Assembly (NCBI RefSeq): GCF_008801935.1
Contig: NZ_VZOT01000002.1
Location: 248,001 to 312,000, forward strand
Direction of reading: 5' to 3'
Length of the DNA: 64,000 nucleotides
Source of the DNA: Comamonas kerstersii
GTDB lineage: Bacteria; Pseudomonadota; Gammaproteobacteria; Burkholderiales; Burkholderiaceae_C
The notes beneath the pieces were generated by a model that saw only the letters and a program-made list of their open reading frames with translations, did not search any database and was not told the origin of the DNA. This document shows positions 36,254-47,563 of this stretch, piece after piece (position 1 is the stretch's first letter; each line of letters starts with the position of its first letter). Both the position numbers and the translations under genes were made by a program.

Positions 36254-38620
36254 TTAACGGCGCTTTTTGCCCGACTTGGCCACCGGCTTACCCTGCGGCT
36301 TGACTGATGCTTTGGCGGGATTGCCTTTCTGCCCACGCACAACACCAAAGCCTGCCGCAGCCACTGGATCTACCCAGGCACTGCCACCGCTTTTGGGTGA
36401 TGCAGCTGCTCCGCGCTTTTTACCTGCCTGAGGGCGGGCGCGTGGCGCTGGCTCTGCATAAGCAGGCACCGCTTCCTGCGCTTCGCGGCGTTCATGCCGC
36501 GCGGCGCGCTGGCGGCCGCCACCACTGCGTGCAGACGCGGCAGCCATGGCTTCATCCTGCACGATGCGAAAGTCAATCTTGCGCCCATCCAGATCCACAC
36601 GACTGACCTGCACCTGCAAGCGAGAGCCAATCGTGTAGCGCACGCCCGAGCGCTCGCCACGCAGCTCCTGGCGCTGCTCATCAAAGCGGAAGTAGTCCCC
36701 ACCCAGCTCGGTGATGTGCACCAACCCTTCCACATACATGGCATCCAGCGTCACAAAAATGCCAAAGCTGGTGACCGCCGTGACCGTGCCCGTAAACTCC
36801 TCGCCCAGGTAGTCACGCATGTACTTGCACTTGAGCCAGGCTTCCACATCGCGGCTGGCTTCATCGGCACGACGCTCATTGGCACTGCAGTGCAGACCGG
36901 CGGCCTCCCACCCCTGCAGCTCGGCCTGCGCCAGCTTGCTGCACGGCTTGATCTGCGGCTCGGTCACACGGCTGGCCAGACGCTTGGCCAGCTTTTCCTG
37001 CGCCTCACCGGGCACAGGCAGCTGGGGCAGCTTGTACTTGACGTCATGCAGAATGGATTTGATGACGCGATGCACCAGCAAGTCCGGATAGCGGCGAATC
37101 GGGCTGGTGAAGTGCGTATACGCATCAAAGGCCAGACCAAAGTGGCCGCCGTTGTCGGGTGTATACATGGCCTGCATCATGGTGCGCAGCAGCATGGTGT
37201 GGATTTGCTGCGCATCCGGACGCTCCTTGGTCGCATCCGCAATCGCCTGGAATTCCTCAGGGCGCGGTGAATCACTGACGGACATGTTCACACCAATGGC
37301 CTTGAGGTAGCCGCGCAGCAAATCAATCTTCTCTGCCGAAGGCTTGTCATGCACGCGGAATAGCGCCATACGGCCGTTTTGCTTAATAAAGTCTGCCGCG
37401 CAGACGTTGGCAGCCAGCATGCACTCTTCGATCAGACGGTGCGCATCATTGCGCGTGCGGGGCACGATTTTTTCAATGCGACCGCTTTCATCGCAGACGA
37501 TCTGCGTCTCCACCGTATCAAAGTCCACAGCTCCGCGCTGCTTGCGCGCCTCCAACAAAGCGCGGAACACGCCGTGCAAGTTCAACAGATCAGGCACGCG
37601 CTCCTTGCGCTGCGAAGCTTCCGGGCCACGGGTATTGGACAGAATCGCCGCCACTTCCGTATAGGTAAAGCGCGCATGGCTGTGCATCACACCGGGGTAG
37701 AACTGATAGGCATGCACCTCACCCTTGGCGGTGATCAGCATGTCGCAGACCATGCACAGGCGATCCACATCAGGGTTGAGCGAGCACAGGCCGTTGGAGA
37801 GCTTTTCCGGCAGCATGGGAATCACACGGCGCGGGAAGTACACACTGGTCGCGCGCTCGTAGGCATCCACGTCAATCGCATTGCCGTTTTGCACATAGTG
37901 ACTCACATCGGCAATCGCCACCAGCAGACGCCAGCCCTTGCTGCGACCGACCTTGGCAGGCTCGCAGTACACAGCATCGTCAAAGTCGCGCGCATCTTCG
38001 CCATCAATGGTGCACAGCGGCACATCGCGCAGATCAATGCGACCCTTGCGATCCTTGGCCATCACCTTTTCCGGCAAGGCCTTGGCTGCCGCCAGACAGG
38101 CTTCCGAGAACACATGGGGCACGCCGTACTTGCGCACCGCAATTTCAATTTCCATGCCGGGGTCATCCATCTCCCCCAGCACTTCCAGAATGCGGCCTAC
38201 AGGCTGACCAAACAGGGCTGGAGCCTCGGTCAACTCAACCACCACCACCTGCCCCGTCTTGGCCTGCCCCGTTGCCCCCTGAGGCACCAGTACATCCTGA
38301 CCATAGCGCTTGTCTTCGGGCGCCACCAGCCAGACGCCGCTTTCCTGCAGCAGGCGGCCAATCAAGGTCTTGGTAGGCCGCTCGATGATCTCCACGATAT
38401 GCCCTTCCGGGCGGCCGCGCTTGTCCTGGCGAACAATGTGCACGCGCACGCGATCCTTGTGGAGCACGGCACGCATTTCGTTGGCGGGAATGTAGATATC
38501 GGCCTCGCCATCGTCACGAATGACGAATCCATGACCGTCTCGATGCCCTTGCACCGTTCCTTCAATTTCCTTGAGCGAATTGCGCGAGTTGGTGCGTGGG
38601 TCCATTTTTTTGCTATACAA
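36254..38620 (-). CDS. rnr: ribonuclease R
   Basis: 788 residues. RNase R is a processive 3'-5' exonuclease for structured RNA. Two cold-shock domains open it (about 20-170; EIEGTVQGHRDGHGFVIRDDG), followed by the RNB catalytic domain with LCTIDGEDARDFDDAVY (metal aspartates, near residue 205) and GGHFGLAFDAYTHFTSPIRRYPDLLVHR (near 490), an S1 domain (about 625-710) and a basic C-terminal tail rich in Lys, Arg, Ala and Gly. The TTG at 38620 has AGGAAAG 7 nt upstream; the ATG at 38605 (MDPRTNS) lacks a ribosome-binding site, so I chose the TTG. Its start is only 18 nt from the divergent tRNA. Confidence 0.96.
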   Translation of the reverse strand: MYSKKMDPRTNSRNSLKEIEGTVQGHRDGHGFVIRDDGEADIYIPANEMRAVLHKDRVRVHIVRQDKRGRPEGHIVEIIERPTKTLIGRLLQESGVWLVAPEDKRYGQDVLVPQGATGQAKTGQVVVVELTEAPALFGQPVGRILEVLGEMDDPGMEIEIAVRKYGVPHVFSEACLAAAKALPEKVMAKDRKGRIDLRDVPLCTIDGEDARDFDDAVYCEPAKVGRSKGWRLLVAIADVSHYVQNGNAIDVDAYERATSVYFPRRVIPMLPEKLSNGLCSLNPDVDRLCMVCDMLITAKGEVHAYQFYPGVMHSHARFTYTEVAAILSNTRGPEASQRKERVPDLLNLHGVFRALLEARKQRGAVDFDTVETQIVCDESGRIEKIVPRTRNDAHRLIEECMLAANVCAADFIKQNGRMALFRVHDKPSAEKIDLLRGYLKAIGVNMSVSDSPRPEEFQAIADATKERPDAQQIHTMLLRTMMQAMYTPDNGGHFGLAFDAYTHFTSPIRRYPDLLVHRVIKSILHDVKYKLPQLPVPGEAQEKLAKRLASRVTEPQIKPCSKLAQAELQGWEAAGLHCSANERRADEASRDVEAWLKCKYMRDYLGEEFTGTVTAVTSFGIFVTLDAMYVEGLVHITELGGDYFRFDEQRQELRGERSGVRYTIGSRLQVQVSRVDLDGRKIDFRIVQDEAMAAASARSGGGRQRAARHERREAQEAVPAYAEPAPRARPQAGKKRGAAASPKSGGSAWVDPVAAAGFGVVRGQKGNPAKASVKPQGKPVAKSGKKRR

Positions 38621-38638
38621 TCTAAATCTTTCCTGAAA

Positions 38639-38723
<85 letters not shown>

Positions 38724-38865
38724 AGTTTAACGATAACTGGCAACAGTATCGGCGAACAAAAAAAGTTTGCAAATTTCATTTTTTGCCATCTTTTTTGTGA
38801 GTAGAATTCAAGGCTTCAGAGAAAAATTTGAAATTTTTTGAAACTTCTTGTTTCAGGAAATATCA

Positions 38866-38950
<85 letters not shown>

Positions 38951-39038
38951 AAATTTGCGATGCCTGCTTGTTCAGCAGGCATCAACAAAAGCAAATTGTT
39001 GAGTGCTACCTCACTTATTTAAAAACAATTTGTCTTTT

Positions 39039-39123
<85 letters not shown>

Positions 39124-39207
39124 AAATTTGCGATGTCTGTTTTGCAGGCATCAACAAAAGCAGGTTGTTAAGTGCTACCTCACTTACTAAAAAACAACTT
39201 GTCTTTT

Positions 39208-39292
<85 letters not shown>

Positions 39293-39371
39293 AAATTTGC
39301 GGCATTTGTCATGCCAACAGATATGGGTTGTGAAGTGCTACCACACTTCTTATAAAAATCAGCTCTTATTT

Positions 39372-39456
<85 letters not shown>

Positions 39457-39464
39457 GACAAGCA

Positions 39465-39498
39465 AAGGTCATTGCAAGCAATTGCAGTGACCTTTTTT
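39465..39498 (+). terminator. terminator of the tRNA-Leu array
   Basis: AAGGTCA pairing with TGACCTT and an inner TTGCAA/TTGCAG-type loop, followed by six T, 9 nt after the last CCA. Confidence 0.85.
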
Positions 39499-39530
39499 GT
39501 TTTACCCCTCCTTCACAACATCCAGACCAT

Positions 39531-39563
39531 AAAAAAACCACCTGTGCACAAAGCACAGGTGGT
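39531..39563 (-). terminator. terminator of the DUF349 gene
   Basis: Perfect 11-bp stem ACCACCTGTGC (39537-39547) with GCACAGGTGGT (39553-39563), followed on the minus strand by seven T. It lies about 27 nt after the stop. Confidence 0.92.
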
Positions 39564-39589
39564 TTCAGAGGAGGTGCAGCGGCAGCGCC

Positions 39590-42115
39590 TTATTTGCGCA
39601 GCAGCACCTTCAGCACATTCTGCAGGCGACGCGCAACTGCATCAGCGTATGCCGTTGCCAGAACGGCTGCCACGTCCTGTGTCCAGGTCTGCTCGGGTGC
39701 AGGTGCGTTGCGACGCGTGAGCAGCTGCAGTTGCAGCATGCGACGCGCAGACAGATGCTCTGCAGGCGTAGATACATCCGCTGCAATCTCCAGACGCAGC
39801 AGCGCCTCGGCAGCATCACCTGTAGCTGGTGTACCCAGCGCCTGCTCCCAGGCCTTGCGAGCCTGCGCGTTCATCTTGGCACCCAGCTCCTGCGCAGCAG
39901 GCAGCAGGGCTGCATCACGCTTGCTCCAGGCATCCATCAGCTTGCTCAGGGCTTCGCCGTGCGCCTGCGCCGCCAGCTTGCGCAGCGCATACTGCGCAGC
40001 CTCCATGGCATCGCGCTGTGCACGGAATGCAGCATCACCCAGACGAGGCGCACGCTCGGCACGTGCAGGACGCACATCCTTGCGAGCAGCAGGCTTGGCC
40101 GCCACAGCTGGTGCTGCTTCTTTCTTGGCACCAGGGCGATCATCACCACGCACAGCCACCACCGCCTTGGATGCAGCATTGGCCTCCACCACAGGCGCAG
40201 CTTCTGGCTCTGCTGCCACAGGCGCTGCCTCTGCAGCAGGATTGCGCACAGCATCTTCCAGCGCTGCCATGGCCGCACGGATTTGCTGCACATCACCGCC
40301 GGCATTGGCTGCCTGCAAAGCCTTGGCAGCCTCCAGCACAGCACGGTCGTGTGCAGACAGATTTTCTGCAGCAGGCACACGCACACCGCGCTCTACGCTC
40401 TTGCGGCTAAAGGCTTCGTCCAGCGGCTTGCGGAAGGTGTCCCACAGCTTTTGCTCGAACTTGCGATCCAGCGGCACCGCCTGTGCTTCCGCCTGCCAGC
40501 GCTGCTGCAGTGCCTTGATGGCATCAATACGCAGTGCAGCTGCCTGCGCCAGCTCCTGGGCTTCGGCAATCATGGCATTGCGGCGCTCGACACTTGCCTT
40601 TTGCGCAGCCTTGAGCGGCGCTTCCGCAGCCGTCATAGCCTGCTTGAAAGCAGTCTGCAGCTCTGCAAACACCTTCTCGCCCACATGGCCGCTTTCGCGC
40701 CAGCGTTCAGCAAACTGGCGCAAGGCGCGCGCCATGCCCTTCCAGTCCTGGCTGCTCTGTTGCTGCTGGGCCCATGCCTTGATTTCATCAATCAACGCCA
40801 GGCGTGCTGCCTTGTGCTGCGTGGATTCTGTACGCACGCGCTCCAGCCATGCTTCCACTTGCTTGTAGGCAGTATTGCAAGCCTCATCAAACTTTTTCCA
40901 CAGCGCATGGTTAGGAATAGCACCCTGGTCTGCCTGCTTCCACTGCTCACGCAGCTGGCGCAGGGATTCCTGCAGCTTGCGGCCACCCAGTGCCTGTCCT
41001 TCAGGGCGTGCGCTCAAAGCTTCTGCCTTGGCAATCAGCTCTTCACGCAGACGGTCTACTTGCTGGGGTTGCCAGCCCTGTGCATCACCAGCAGCAAGCA
41101 GCTGTTCATGCACCTGCTGGGCAACCGCCTGATCCAGCCAGCGGCCATGTTGCTTCAACACTGCACGCAGGGCTGCAATAGCCTCAGCCTTTTGTTCTGC
41201 AGAGGCTTCAGCCAGTGCCTTGAGTGCTGGCAGCACAGCCTGAACTGCTGCCTGCTGCTTCTGTGCCATGTCCTGCTTGGCTGGCTTGGCCGCTGCTGCG
41301 GGCTTGCTGGGGACGGCTGCCGCCAGCTGAGAAGGCAGACCACGCGCCACACGGATTTCATCAGCCCACACGGGTACGGGAGGCAGCTCAGCGTTTTCGT
41401 CAGCTGCAGCGGCCTGCGTCACAGCCAGGGCCGACTGGAATGCTTCCCAGACCACCAGCAATTGCGCACGCGATGCCTCCAGCAGCGGAGGGAAACGGTC
41501 ATTGACACTGCTCCAGCTGGCATCATTGGTGAGCACCTCGGCCTGTGCCTGCCAGTGCGCGACATCATTGACCAGACCTTCCTGCGCTGCTTCTGCGGCC
41601 TTCCACGACTTGGTGGACAGCACTTCAATGCGCTGAGCCAGCAAGACAGCCGCTTCACGCTGCACCTGCACACGGTGCTGCAGGTCTTCAATCGTCTTGA
41701 TGCGCTCGGCCAGCTCCTGCTTCAGAGCAGACAGTGGCTCGCGGGACAGCGGAGCGCCAGCCTTGGCTGCATCGCGCTGCCACGCCACGGCTTCCGCGAC
41801 ATTCAGGGTTGCACCGGCGAGCAAAGCACGGGCTTTCTCAGCCCATTCCACAGCGATGACTTCCTGCTCTTTGGCACGGCGAATGTCATCCATGCGTTCG
41901 CGCACCAGACGTGCCACGCTTTTGTCGCGCACGCTCAGTTCTTTGAACACCTCTTGCAATTGCTCACTGGATGGCTGGGAAGCCAGCCACTCACGGATGC
42001 AGGCAGCGCGCTCGCCGGATGTAGCGGCCGAGAACGCACCACCAGTCAGTGCATCCAGCGGATGAACCTCTGTGTGCTTGGCTGGGGAGGCATTCATTTC
42101 AGGTGCGTCGGACAT
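39590..42115 (-). CDS. DUF349 domain protein, large coiled-coil protein
   Basis: 841 residues, rich in Ala, Glu, Gln, Lys and Arg, with no signal peptide or membrane segment. Several DUF349-type repeats occur in the middle (ELREQWKQADQGAIPNHALWKKFDEACNTAYKQVEAWLE, and W-R-E-S-G / W-Q-A-E-A blocks), each with the W-K-x-x-G/A-x-x-x-x-x-x-x-LW-x-x-F pattern. Between about residues 615 and 685 is a low-complexity Ala/Glu/Val linker (AAEAAPVAAEPEAAPVVEANAAS in part). DUF349 proteins are otherwise uncharacterised helical proteins. It is a single gene with its own terminator. No function is assigned. Confidence 0.85.
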   Translation of the reverse strand: MSDAPEMNASPAKHTEVHPLDALTGGAFSAATSGERAACIREWLASQPSSEQLQEVFKELSVRDKSVARLVRERMDDIRRAKEQEVIAVEWAEKARALLAGATLNVAEAVAWQRDAAKAGAPLSREPLSALKQELAERIKTIEDLQHRVQVQREAAVLLAQRIEVLSTKSWKAAEAAQEGLVNDVAHWQAQAEVLTNDASWSSVNDRFPPLLEASRAQLLVVWEAFQSALAVTQAAAADENAELPPVPVWADEIRVARGLPSQLAAAVPSKPAAAAKPAKQDMAQKQQAAVQAVLPALKALAEASAEQKAEAIAALRAVLKQHGRWLDQAVAQQVHEQLLAAGDAQGWQPQQVDRLREELIAKAEALSARPEGQALGGRKLQESLRQLREQWKQADQGAIPNHALWKKFDEACNTAYKQVEAWLERVRTESTQHKAARLALIDEIKAWAQQQQSSQDWKGMARALRQFAERWRESGHVGEKVFAELQTAFKQAMTAAEAPLKAAQKASVERRNAMIAEAQELAQAAALRIDAIKALQQRWQAEAQAVPLDRKFEQKLWDTFRKPLDEAFSRKSVERGVRVPAAENLSAHDRAVLEAAKALQAANAGGDVQQIRAAMAALEDAVRNPAAEAAPVAAEPEAAPVVEANAASKAVVAVRGDDRPGAKKEAAPAVAAKPAARKDVRPARAERAPRLGDAAFRAQRDAMEAAQYALRKLAAQAHGEALSKLMDAWSKRDAALLPAAQELGAKMNAQARKAWEQALGTPATGDAAEALLRLEIAADVSTPAEHLSARRMLQLQLLTRRNAPAPEQTWTQDVAAVLATAYADAVARRLQNVLKVLLRK

Positions 42116-42333
42116 TTTGCTGCAAATAAATTAGAGATCATGAAATAGGAAACAGCCCTTCATCCCGCAAAGCATGAAGGGCTTGGTGTCATGTGCGAGC
42201 AGGCTGAAGCAGCACACTCACACGCATACAGGTATTTTCGCTGCTAATTGAACAGATCCAAAGCATCACTGGGTACAAATGTGTCACAGCATGGCAGGGT
42301 TGAGCACACTTCATGCCTGCATACACGGTAGAT

Positions 42334-44520
42334 TCAGGCGCTTTGTTTCAGTGCCACGCTGTCCAGCCACACCGGAACAGCCTCAGCAGCCATGGGCTTG
42401 GCAAACAAATACCCCTGCAGAACCCGACAACCCTGCTCTGCCAGCCAGCTGGCCTGCTCCTCGGTTTCCACGCCTTCTGCGACCACGGTCATATTGAGAC
42501 TGGTGGCAATATTGAGCACGGAGCGTGTGAGCGCACTGGCAGCAGAGCTGCTCACCACATCCTGCACAAAGCTTTTGTCGAGCTTGAGCTCGGAAATGGG
42601 CAGTCGATGCAAATAGCTCAGGCTGGAGTAGCCCGTGCCAAAGTCATCCATGGACAGACGAAGCCCCATCGCATGCAAGGCCTTGAGGTTTTCCAGCGTC
42701 ACGGGGCTGTTGTCCAGCATGACGCTTTCCGTGATCTCCAGTACCAAATCACTGCTCTGTAGCCCGTACTTGTGCAGGGTGAACTGCACCTGCTGCGCAA
42801 AACCCTGCGCATGAAAGTTGTTGGTAGACAGGTTAACCGCTACATGCGGTATAGGCAGCCCTTGCTTGCGCCACTGCGCCAGCTGCGAGCAGGCTGCATC
42901 CAGCAGCCATGCGGTGAGCGCATGAATCAGGCCACTGTCTTCTGCCACGGCAATAAAGCGCGCGGGTGACACCCAGCCCCACTCTGGATAGTGCCAGCGC
43001 GACAAGGACTCCAGCCCATACAGCACAGGCGTCTCCGGATGGCGCACCTGGGGCTGAAAGTGCAGCTGCAAGTCACCATTGGCCAGTGCAAGGCGCAGCT
43101 CCCGCTCCATGTCTGCGCGCTCCTGGCTGATCTGCCCCAACTCAGGGCGATAGCGCTCCCACAACTGACTCCCCTGGCTTTTGGCGGCATACATGGCCTG
43201 GTCTGCATGGCGCAGCAGGGTTTCAATATCAGTGCCGTCTTCGGGATATGCGCACACGCCAATGCAGGCATTGGGCAGGGTCATGACGCCGTTGATGCTG
43301 AAAGGCTGTGCAATGGCGTCGAGCAGATGCCTTGCCAGCTCGGGAATCTGCGCCTCTGTGCAACAGGGCATGAAGACCACGAACTCATCGCTGGACAGGC
43401 GGCCGATGATGTCCTCCGCCCTGGTGCACTGCGTCAGCCGGTGTGCAACCTCACACAGCAAGGCATCGCCCGCACCATGACCCATGCTGTCATTCCAGTA
43501 TTTGAAGCGATCCAGATCCAGATAAAAGAGCAGGCCTTGCTGGCCGCGTGTCGTGTGCAATGCCTGCTGCGCACATTCATTGAACATGGTGCGATTCGGC
43601 AAACGTGTGAGCGAGTCGTAATAGGCCAGCTGCCGGATACGCTGCTTGCTGGCATCGCGCTCCATGGCGATGGCCGTCAGGTGCAAAAAGGCCTTAACCA
43701 GCTGCTGGTGCAATGCATTGGGCACACGTGGCGTATCAAAGTACAGCGCAAACGTGCCAATTACTTGGTTGTCATGGTTCTTGACGGGGCAAGACCAACA
43801 GGCACGCAGCCCTGCTGCCAGAAACGGTGCGGCGTACAAGCGCCAGTTGGGGTCGCTGGACAAATCCTGACTGACCACTTCGCTGCCCAGATATGCGGCC
43901 TTGCCGCAGGAGCCTACATCTGGGCCGATGCGCAGACCGTCGATCAAGCAGGTGACGCCCTCTGGCAAGCTCGGCGCCGCCAGCGAATGCAAGGCACCAT
44001 CCTGTACAGACAGGATGCTGACATGCACGTCTGGCAAGATTTCCTCCAGCGAGCAGCACATATTGCGCATGAGCAGCGCCAGGGGCTTTTCATGCACGAT
44101 GTCTTCCAGCACCTCCCTTTGCAGGGCTTCAAAGCGCTTGGTAAATCCAATGTCCGTGAGCACGATGACCTGCGCACATGCCTCATTGGCATGCACCGGC
44201 TGCCGGTTCAGGTTGTTCACCATAGCCGCCACCCACAGGGCTGCCCCATCACGGTGCTGCAGCAGCAACTCACCGTTAAAAGCTCCATGACACTGCAGCT
44301 GCTCCAGGATGTGTGTATCCAGCTCGGGGCCGGATGCCATGAGCTTTTGCAGCGGCCTGTGACCCTGCATATCAGCCAGCGTATAGCCCGTCAGACGCGT
44401 GAAACCGTCGTTGATGGCAACGGTATTGAAATGATCATCCGTGATGAGCCAAGCACTGTCGCTGCTTTGCAGTGCTTGTAACCAGACCTCAAGGTCTGTG
44501 GCTGGCATCCTATGTGTCAT
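42334..44520 (-). CDS. PAS-GAF-GGDEF-EAL cyclic-di-GMP signalling protein
   Basis: 728 residues. Order: PAS (about 10-130; WLITDDHFNTVAINDGFTRLTGYTLADMQGHRP), GAF (about 150-290; LRIGPDVGSCGKAAYLGSEVVSQDL), GGDEF-like domain (about 305-470; YYDSLTRLPNRTMF) and EAL (about 480-720). The GGDEF motif reads SSDEF, so cyclase activity is unlikely. The EAL part keeps ESLSRW (EAL as ESL), VAVNLSTNNF, MDDFGTGYSSLSYL, LKLDKSF and VVAEGVET, so phosphodiesterase activity is likely. The ATG at 44520 is used; a TTG at 44547 is possible. It is divergent from aroC. Signal and partner are unknown; no membrane helix, so it is cytoplasmic. Confidence 0.92.
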   Translation of the reverse strand: MTHRMPATDLEVWLQALQSSDSAWLITDDHFNTVAINDGFTRLTGYTLADMQGHRPLQKLMASGPELDTHILEQLQCHGAFNGELLLQHRDGAALWVAAMVNNLNRQPVHANEACAQVIVLTDIGFTKRFEALQREVLEDIVHEKPLALLMRNMCCSLEEILPDVHVSILSVQDGALHSLAAPSLPEGVTCLIDGLRIGPDVGSCGKAAYLGSEVVSQDLSSDPNWRLYAAPFLAAGLRACWSCPVKNHDNQVIGTFALYFDTPRVPNALHQQLVKAFLHLTAIAMERDASKQRIRQLAYYDSLTRLPNRTMFNECAQQALHTTRGQQGLLFYLDLDRFKYWNDSMGHGAGDALLCEVAHRLTQCTRAEDIIGRLSSDEFVVFMPCCTEAQIPELARHLLDAIAQPFSINGVMTLPNACIGVCAYPEDGTDIETLLRHADQAMYAAKSQGSQLWERYRPELGQISQERADMERELRLALANGDLQLHFQPQVRHPETPVLYGLESLSRWHYPEWGWVSPARFIAVAEDSGLIHALTAWLLDAACSQLAQWRKQGLPIPHVAVNLSTNNFHAQGFAQQVQFTLHKYGLQSSDLVLEITESVMLDNSPVTLENLKALHAMGLRLSMDDFGTGYSSLSYLHRLPISELKLDKSFVQDVVSSSAASALTRSVLNIATSLNMTVVAEGVETEEQASWLAEQGCRVLQGYLFAKPMAAEAVPVWLDSVALKQSA

Positions 44521-44607
44521 CAAACAGTTCCAAGAAATAAAAGTCAAGAATTGGCAGTCAGCGTCCCTCCATGGAAGCCGTGATTCTCGCAGGCATAATC
44601 ATTGTCC

Positions 44608-45705
44608 ATGAGCGGCAATACTTTCGGAACCCTTTTTACGGTCACCAATTTTGGTGAATCGCACGGACCAGCCATTGGCTGTGTTATCGACGGCTGTCCC
44701 CCTGGATTGCCGCTGGCAGAGGCAGACATCCAGACCGATCTGGATCGCCGCCGCCCCGGCACCAGCCGACACGTGACCCAGCGTCAGGAAGCTGATCAGG
44801 TCGAAATCCTGTCCGGCGTGTACGAAGGCGTCACTACAGGCACACCGATTGCACTGCTGATTCGCAACACCGATCAGCGTAGCAAGGACTATGCAAATAT
44901 CGCGCAAAGCTTTCGCCCCGGTCATGCGGATTACGCTTACTGGCACAAATACGGCGTGCGCGATCCCCGTGGTGGTGGCCGCTCTTCCGCGCGCCTGACT
45001 GCACCCACCGTAGCAGCCGGCGCAGTGGCCAAAAAGTGGCTCAAGCAAAAGTTCGGCACGGAGTTCCGCGCCTGCATGACACAGCTTGGCGAACTGCCTA
45101 TTGCGTTTGAGAGCTGGGAGCATGTGCCCCACAACCCGTTTTTTGCCCCAGCAGCGGATGTAGAAGCGCTGGAAGCGTACATGGACGCACTGCGCAAGTC
45201 CGGCGACAGCTGCGGCGCGCGCATTCGCGTGCAGGCCACGGGCATGCCCGTGGGCCTGGGCCAGCCCTTGTATGACAAGCTCGATGCCGACATCGCCTAC
45301 GCCATGATGGGCCTGAACGCCGTCAAGGGCGTGGAGATTGGTGCGGGCTTTGCCAGCGTGGCCCAGCGCGGCACGGTGCATGGTGACTCCATGAGCCCCG
45401 AAGGCTTTCGCACCAACCATGCTGGCGGCATTCTGGGCGGCATCAGCACCGGGCAGGACCTGGAAGTCTCGATTGCCATCAAACCCACCAGCTCCATCCT
45501 GAGCCCCCGCGAATCCATTGATGTGCATGGCAACAGCACCGAAGTCATCACCAAGGGCCGTCACGACCCCTGTGTAGGCATTCGCGCTGCGCCGATTGCC
45601 GAGGCGCTGCTGGCACTCGTGGTCATGGACCATGCGCTGCGCCACCGCGCACAGTGTGGCGATGTGCACCAGGAGCCCGGCCCCATTCCGGCATCTGCTT
45701 CTTAA
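44608..45705 (+). CDS. aroC: chorismate synthase
   Basis: 365 residues. AroC converts EPSP to chorismate with reduced FMN. The opening [33 protein letters not shown] carries the GESHG signature; [30 protein letters not shown] and [18 protein letters not shown] follow, with the C-terminal [30 protein letters not shown]. Full length. I chose the ATG at 44608 rather than a TTG two codons upstream because it gives the standard N terminus. A long-form palindromic repeat begins 5 nt after the stop. Confidence 0.98.
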   Translation: MSGNTFGTLFTVTNFGESHGPAIGCVIDGCPPGLPLAEADIQTDLDRRRPGTSRHVTQRQEADQVEILSGVYEGVTTGTPIALLIRNTDQRSKDYANIAQSFRPGHADYAYWHKYGVRDPRGGGRSSARLTAPTVAAGAVAKKWLKQKFGTEFRACMTQLGELPIAFESWEHVPHNPFFAPAADVEALEAYMDALRKSGDSCGARIRVQATGMPVGLGQPLYDKLDADIAYAMMGLNAVKGVEIGAGFASVAQRGTVHGDSMSPEGFRTNHAGGILGGISTGQDLEVSIAIKPTSSILSPRESIDVHGNSTEVITKGRHDPCVGIRAAPIAEALLALVVMDHALRHRAQCGDVHQEPGPIPASAS

Positions 45706-45710
45706 AAAAG

Positions 45711-45786
45711 AGCTGCCAGCGCTGATCAACACTTGATTTCAGATATAAAAGCATCTGAAATCTATGAATAACCAGCGCTGGCAGCT
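45711..45786. repeat. long-form palindromic repeat, copy B
   Basis: Perfect 14-bp arms AGCTGCCAGCGCTG (45711-45724) and CAGCGCTGGCAGCT (45773-45786), with a perfect 10-bp inner hairpin GATTTCAGAT/ATCTGAAATC (45735-45762). It lies directly after aroC and before the convergent nrdR. Confidence 0.9.
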
Positions 45787-45811
45787 ATAGTTTTTAAAGC
45801 CCTCAGCAATA

Positions 45812-45843
45812 ACAAAGGCCGCATCAGCGGCCTTTGTCTTTTC
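45812..45843 (+). terminator. terminator between aroC and nrdR
   Basis: ACAAAGGCCGC stem, ATCA loop, GCGGCCTTTGT and CTTTT. It is symmetrical enough to serve convergent transcripts: aroC on plus, nrdR on minus. Confidence 0.9.
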
Positions 45844-45857
45844 TGCATGACGTGTCT

Positions 45858-46307
<450 letters not shown>

Positions 46308-46318
46308 AGGGCTGCGGA

Positions 46319-47563
46319 TTACTTGTAGACGGGGAAGCGGGCTGTCAGCTTGGCCACTTCAGCGCGTACGCGTGCCAGTGTGGCTTCGTCGCTGGGGTTT
46401 TCCAGCACGTCAGCCACCAGGTTGGCAGTGATGCGCGCTTCTTCTTCCTTGAAGCCACGGGTGGTCATGGCAGGTGTGCCCACGCGGATACCGCTGGTCA
46501 CGAAGGGCTTCTCGGGGTCGTTGGGGATGGCGTTCTTGTTGATGGTGATGTGCGCCTGGCCCAGAGCCGCTTCAGCAGCCTTGCCAGTAATACCCTTGGA
46601 ACGCAGGTCCACCAGCATCACATGGCTTTCGGTACGGCCAGACACGATACGCAGACCGCGCTCGGTCAGGGTATCAGCCATGACCTTGGCGTTCTTCACG
46701 ACTTGTTCCTGGTAAGCCTTGAATTCAGGCGACTGTGCTTCCTTGAAAGCCACAGCCTTACCAGCGATCACGTGCATCAGAGGGCCGCCCTGCAGGCCGG
46801 GGAAGATGGCGCTGTTGATGGCCTTTTCGTGCTCAGCCTTCATCAGAATCACGCCGCCACGGGGGCCGCGCAGGCTCTTGTGGGTGGTGGTAGTGACCAC
46901 GTCAGCATGAGGCACGGGGTTGGGGTAGACGCCAGCAGCGATCAGACCTGCGTAGTGGGCCATGTCCACCCACAGGATGGCGCCGACTTCCTTGGCGATC
47001 TTGGCGAAGCGTTCAAAGTCGATACGCAGGGCGTAGGCAGAAGCGCCAGCCACGATGATGCGGGGCTTGTGCTCACGCGCCAGCTTTTCCAGCTGTTCGT
47101 AGTCGATCTCTTCCTTGTCGTTCAGACCGTAGGCCACGGCATTGAACCACTTGCCAGACATGTTCAGCGCCATGCCGTGGGTCAGGTGACCGCCTTCGGC
47201 CAGGCTCATGCCCAGAATGGTGTCGCCGGGCTTGGCAAAGGCCATCAGCACAGCCTGGTTGGCCTGAGAGCCGGAGTTGGGCTGCACGTTGGCAGCTTCG
47301 GCACCAAAGATGGCCTTGATGCGGTCAATGGCCAGCTGCTCCACCACGTCCACGTGCTCGCAACCACCGTAGTAGCGCTTGCCTGGGTAGCCTTCGGCGT
47401 ACTTGTTGGTCAGCTGGGAGCCCTGGGCTTCCATCACGGCGGGCGAGCAGTAGTTCTCGCTCGCGATCAGTTCGATGTGGTCTTGCTGGCGCTGGTTTTC
47501 AGCCTGGATGGCAGCAAAGACTTCTGGGTCGACGATCTCGACGGTATTGGTGCGTTGGAACAT
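46319..47563 (-). CDS. glyA: serine hydroxymethyltransferase
   Basis: 414 residues, PLP fold type I. GlyA interconverts serine and glycine while making 5,10-methylene-THF, the cofactor of ThyA encoded downstream in this window. [45 protein letters not shown] is the conserved opening, and the Schiff-base lysine is in [19 protein letters not shown] at 47563. The frame remains open into the leader, but homology begins at MFQRTNT. It has a long structured leader. Confidence 0.98.
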   Translation of the reverse strand: MFQRTNTVEIVDPEVFAAIQAENQRQQDHIELIASENYCSPAVMEAQGSQLTNKYAEGYPGKRYYGGCEHVDVVEQLAIDRIKAIFGAEAANVQPNSGSQANQAVLMAFAKPGDTILGMSLAEGGHLTHGMALNMSGKWFNAVAYGLNDKEEIDYEQLEKLAREHKPRIIVAGASAYALRIDFERFAKIAKEVGAILWVDMAHYAGLIAAGVYPNPVPHADVVTTTTHKSLRGPRGGVILMKAEHEKAINSAIFPGLQGGPLMHVIAGKAVAFKEAQSPEFKAYQEQVVKNAKVMADTLTERGLRIVSGRTESHVMLVDLRSKGITGKAAEAALGQAHITINKNAIPNDPEKPFVTSGIRVGTPAMTTRGFKEEEARITANLVADVLENPSDEATLARVRAEVAKLTARFPVYK

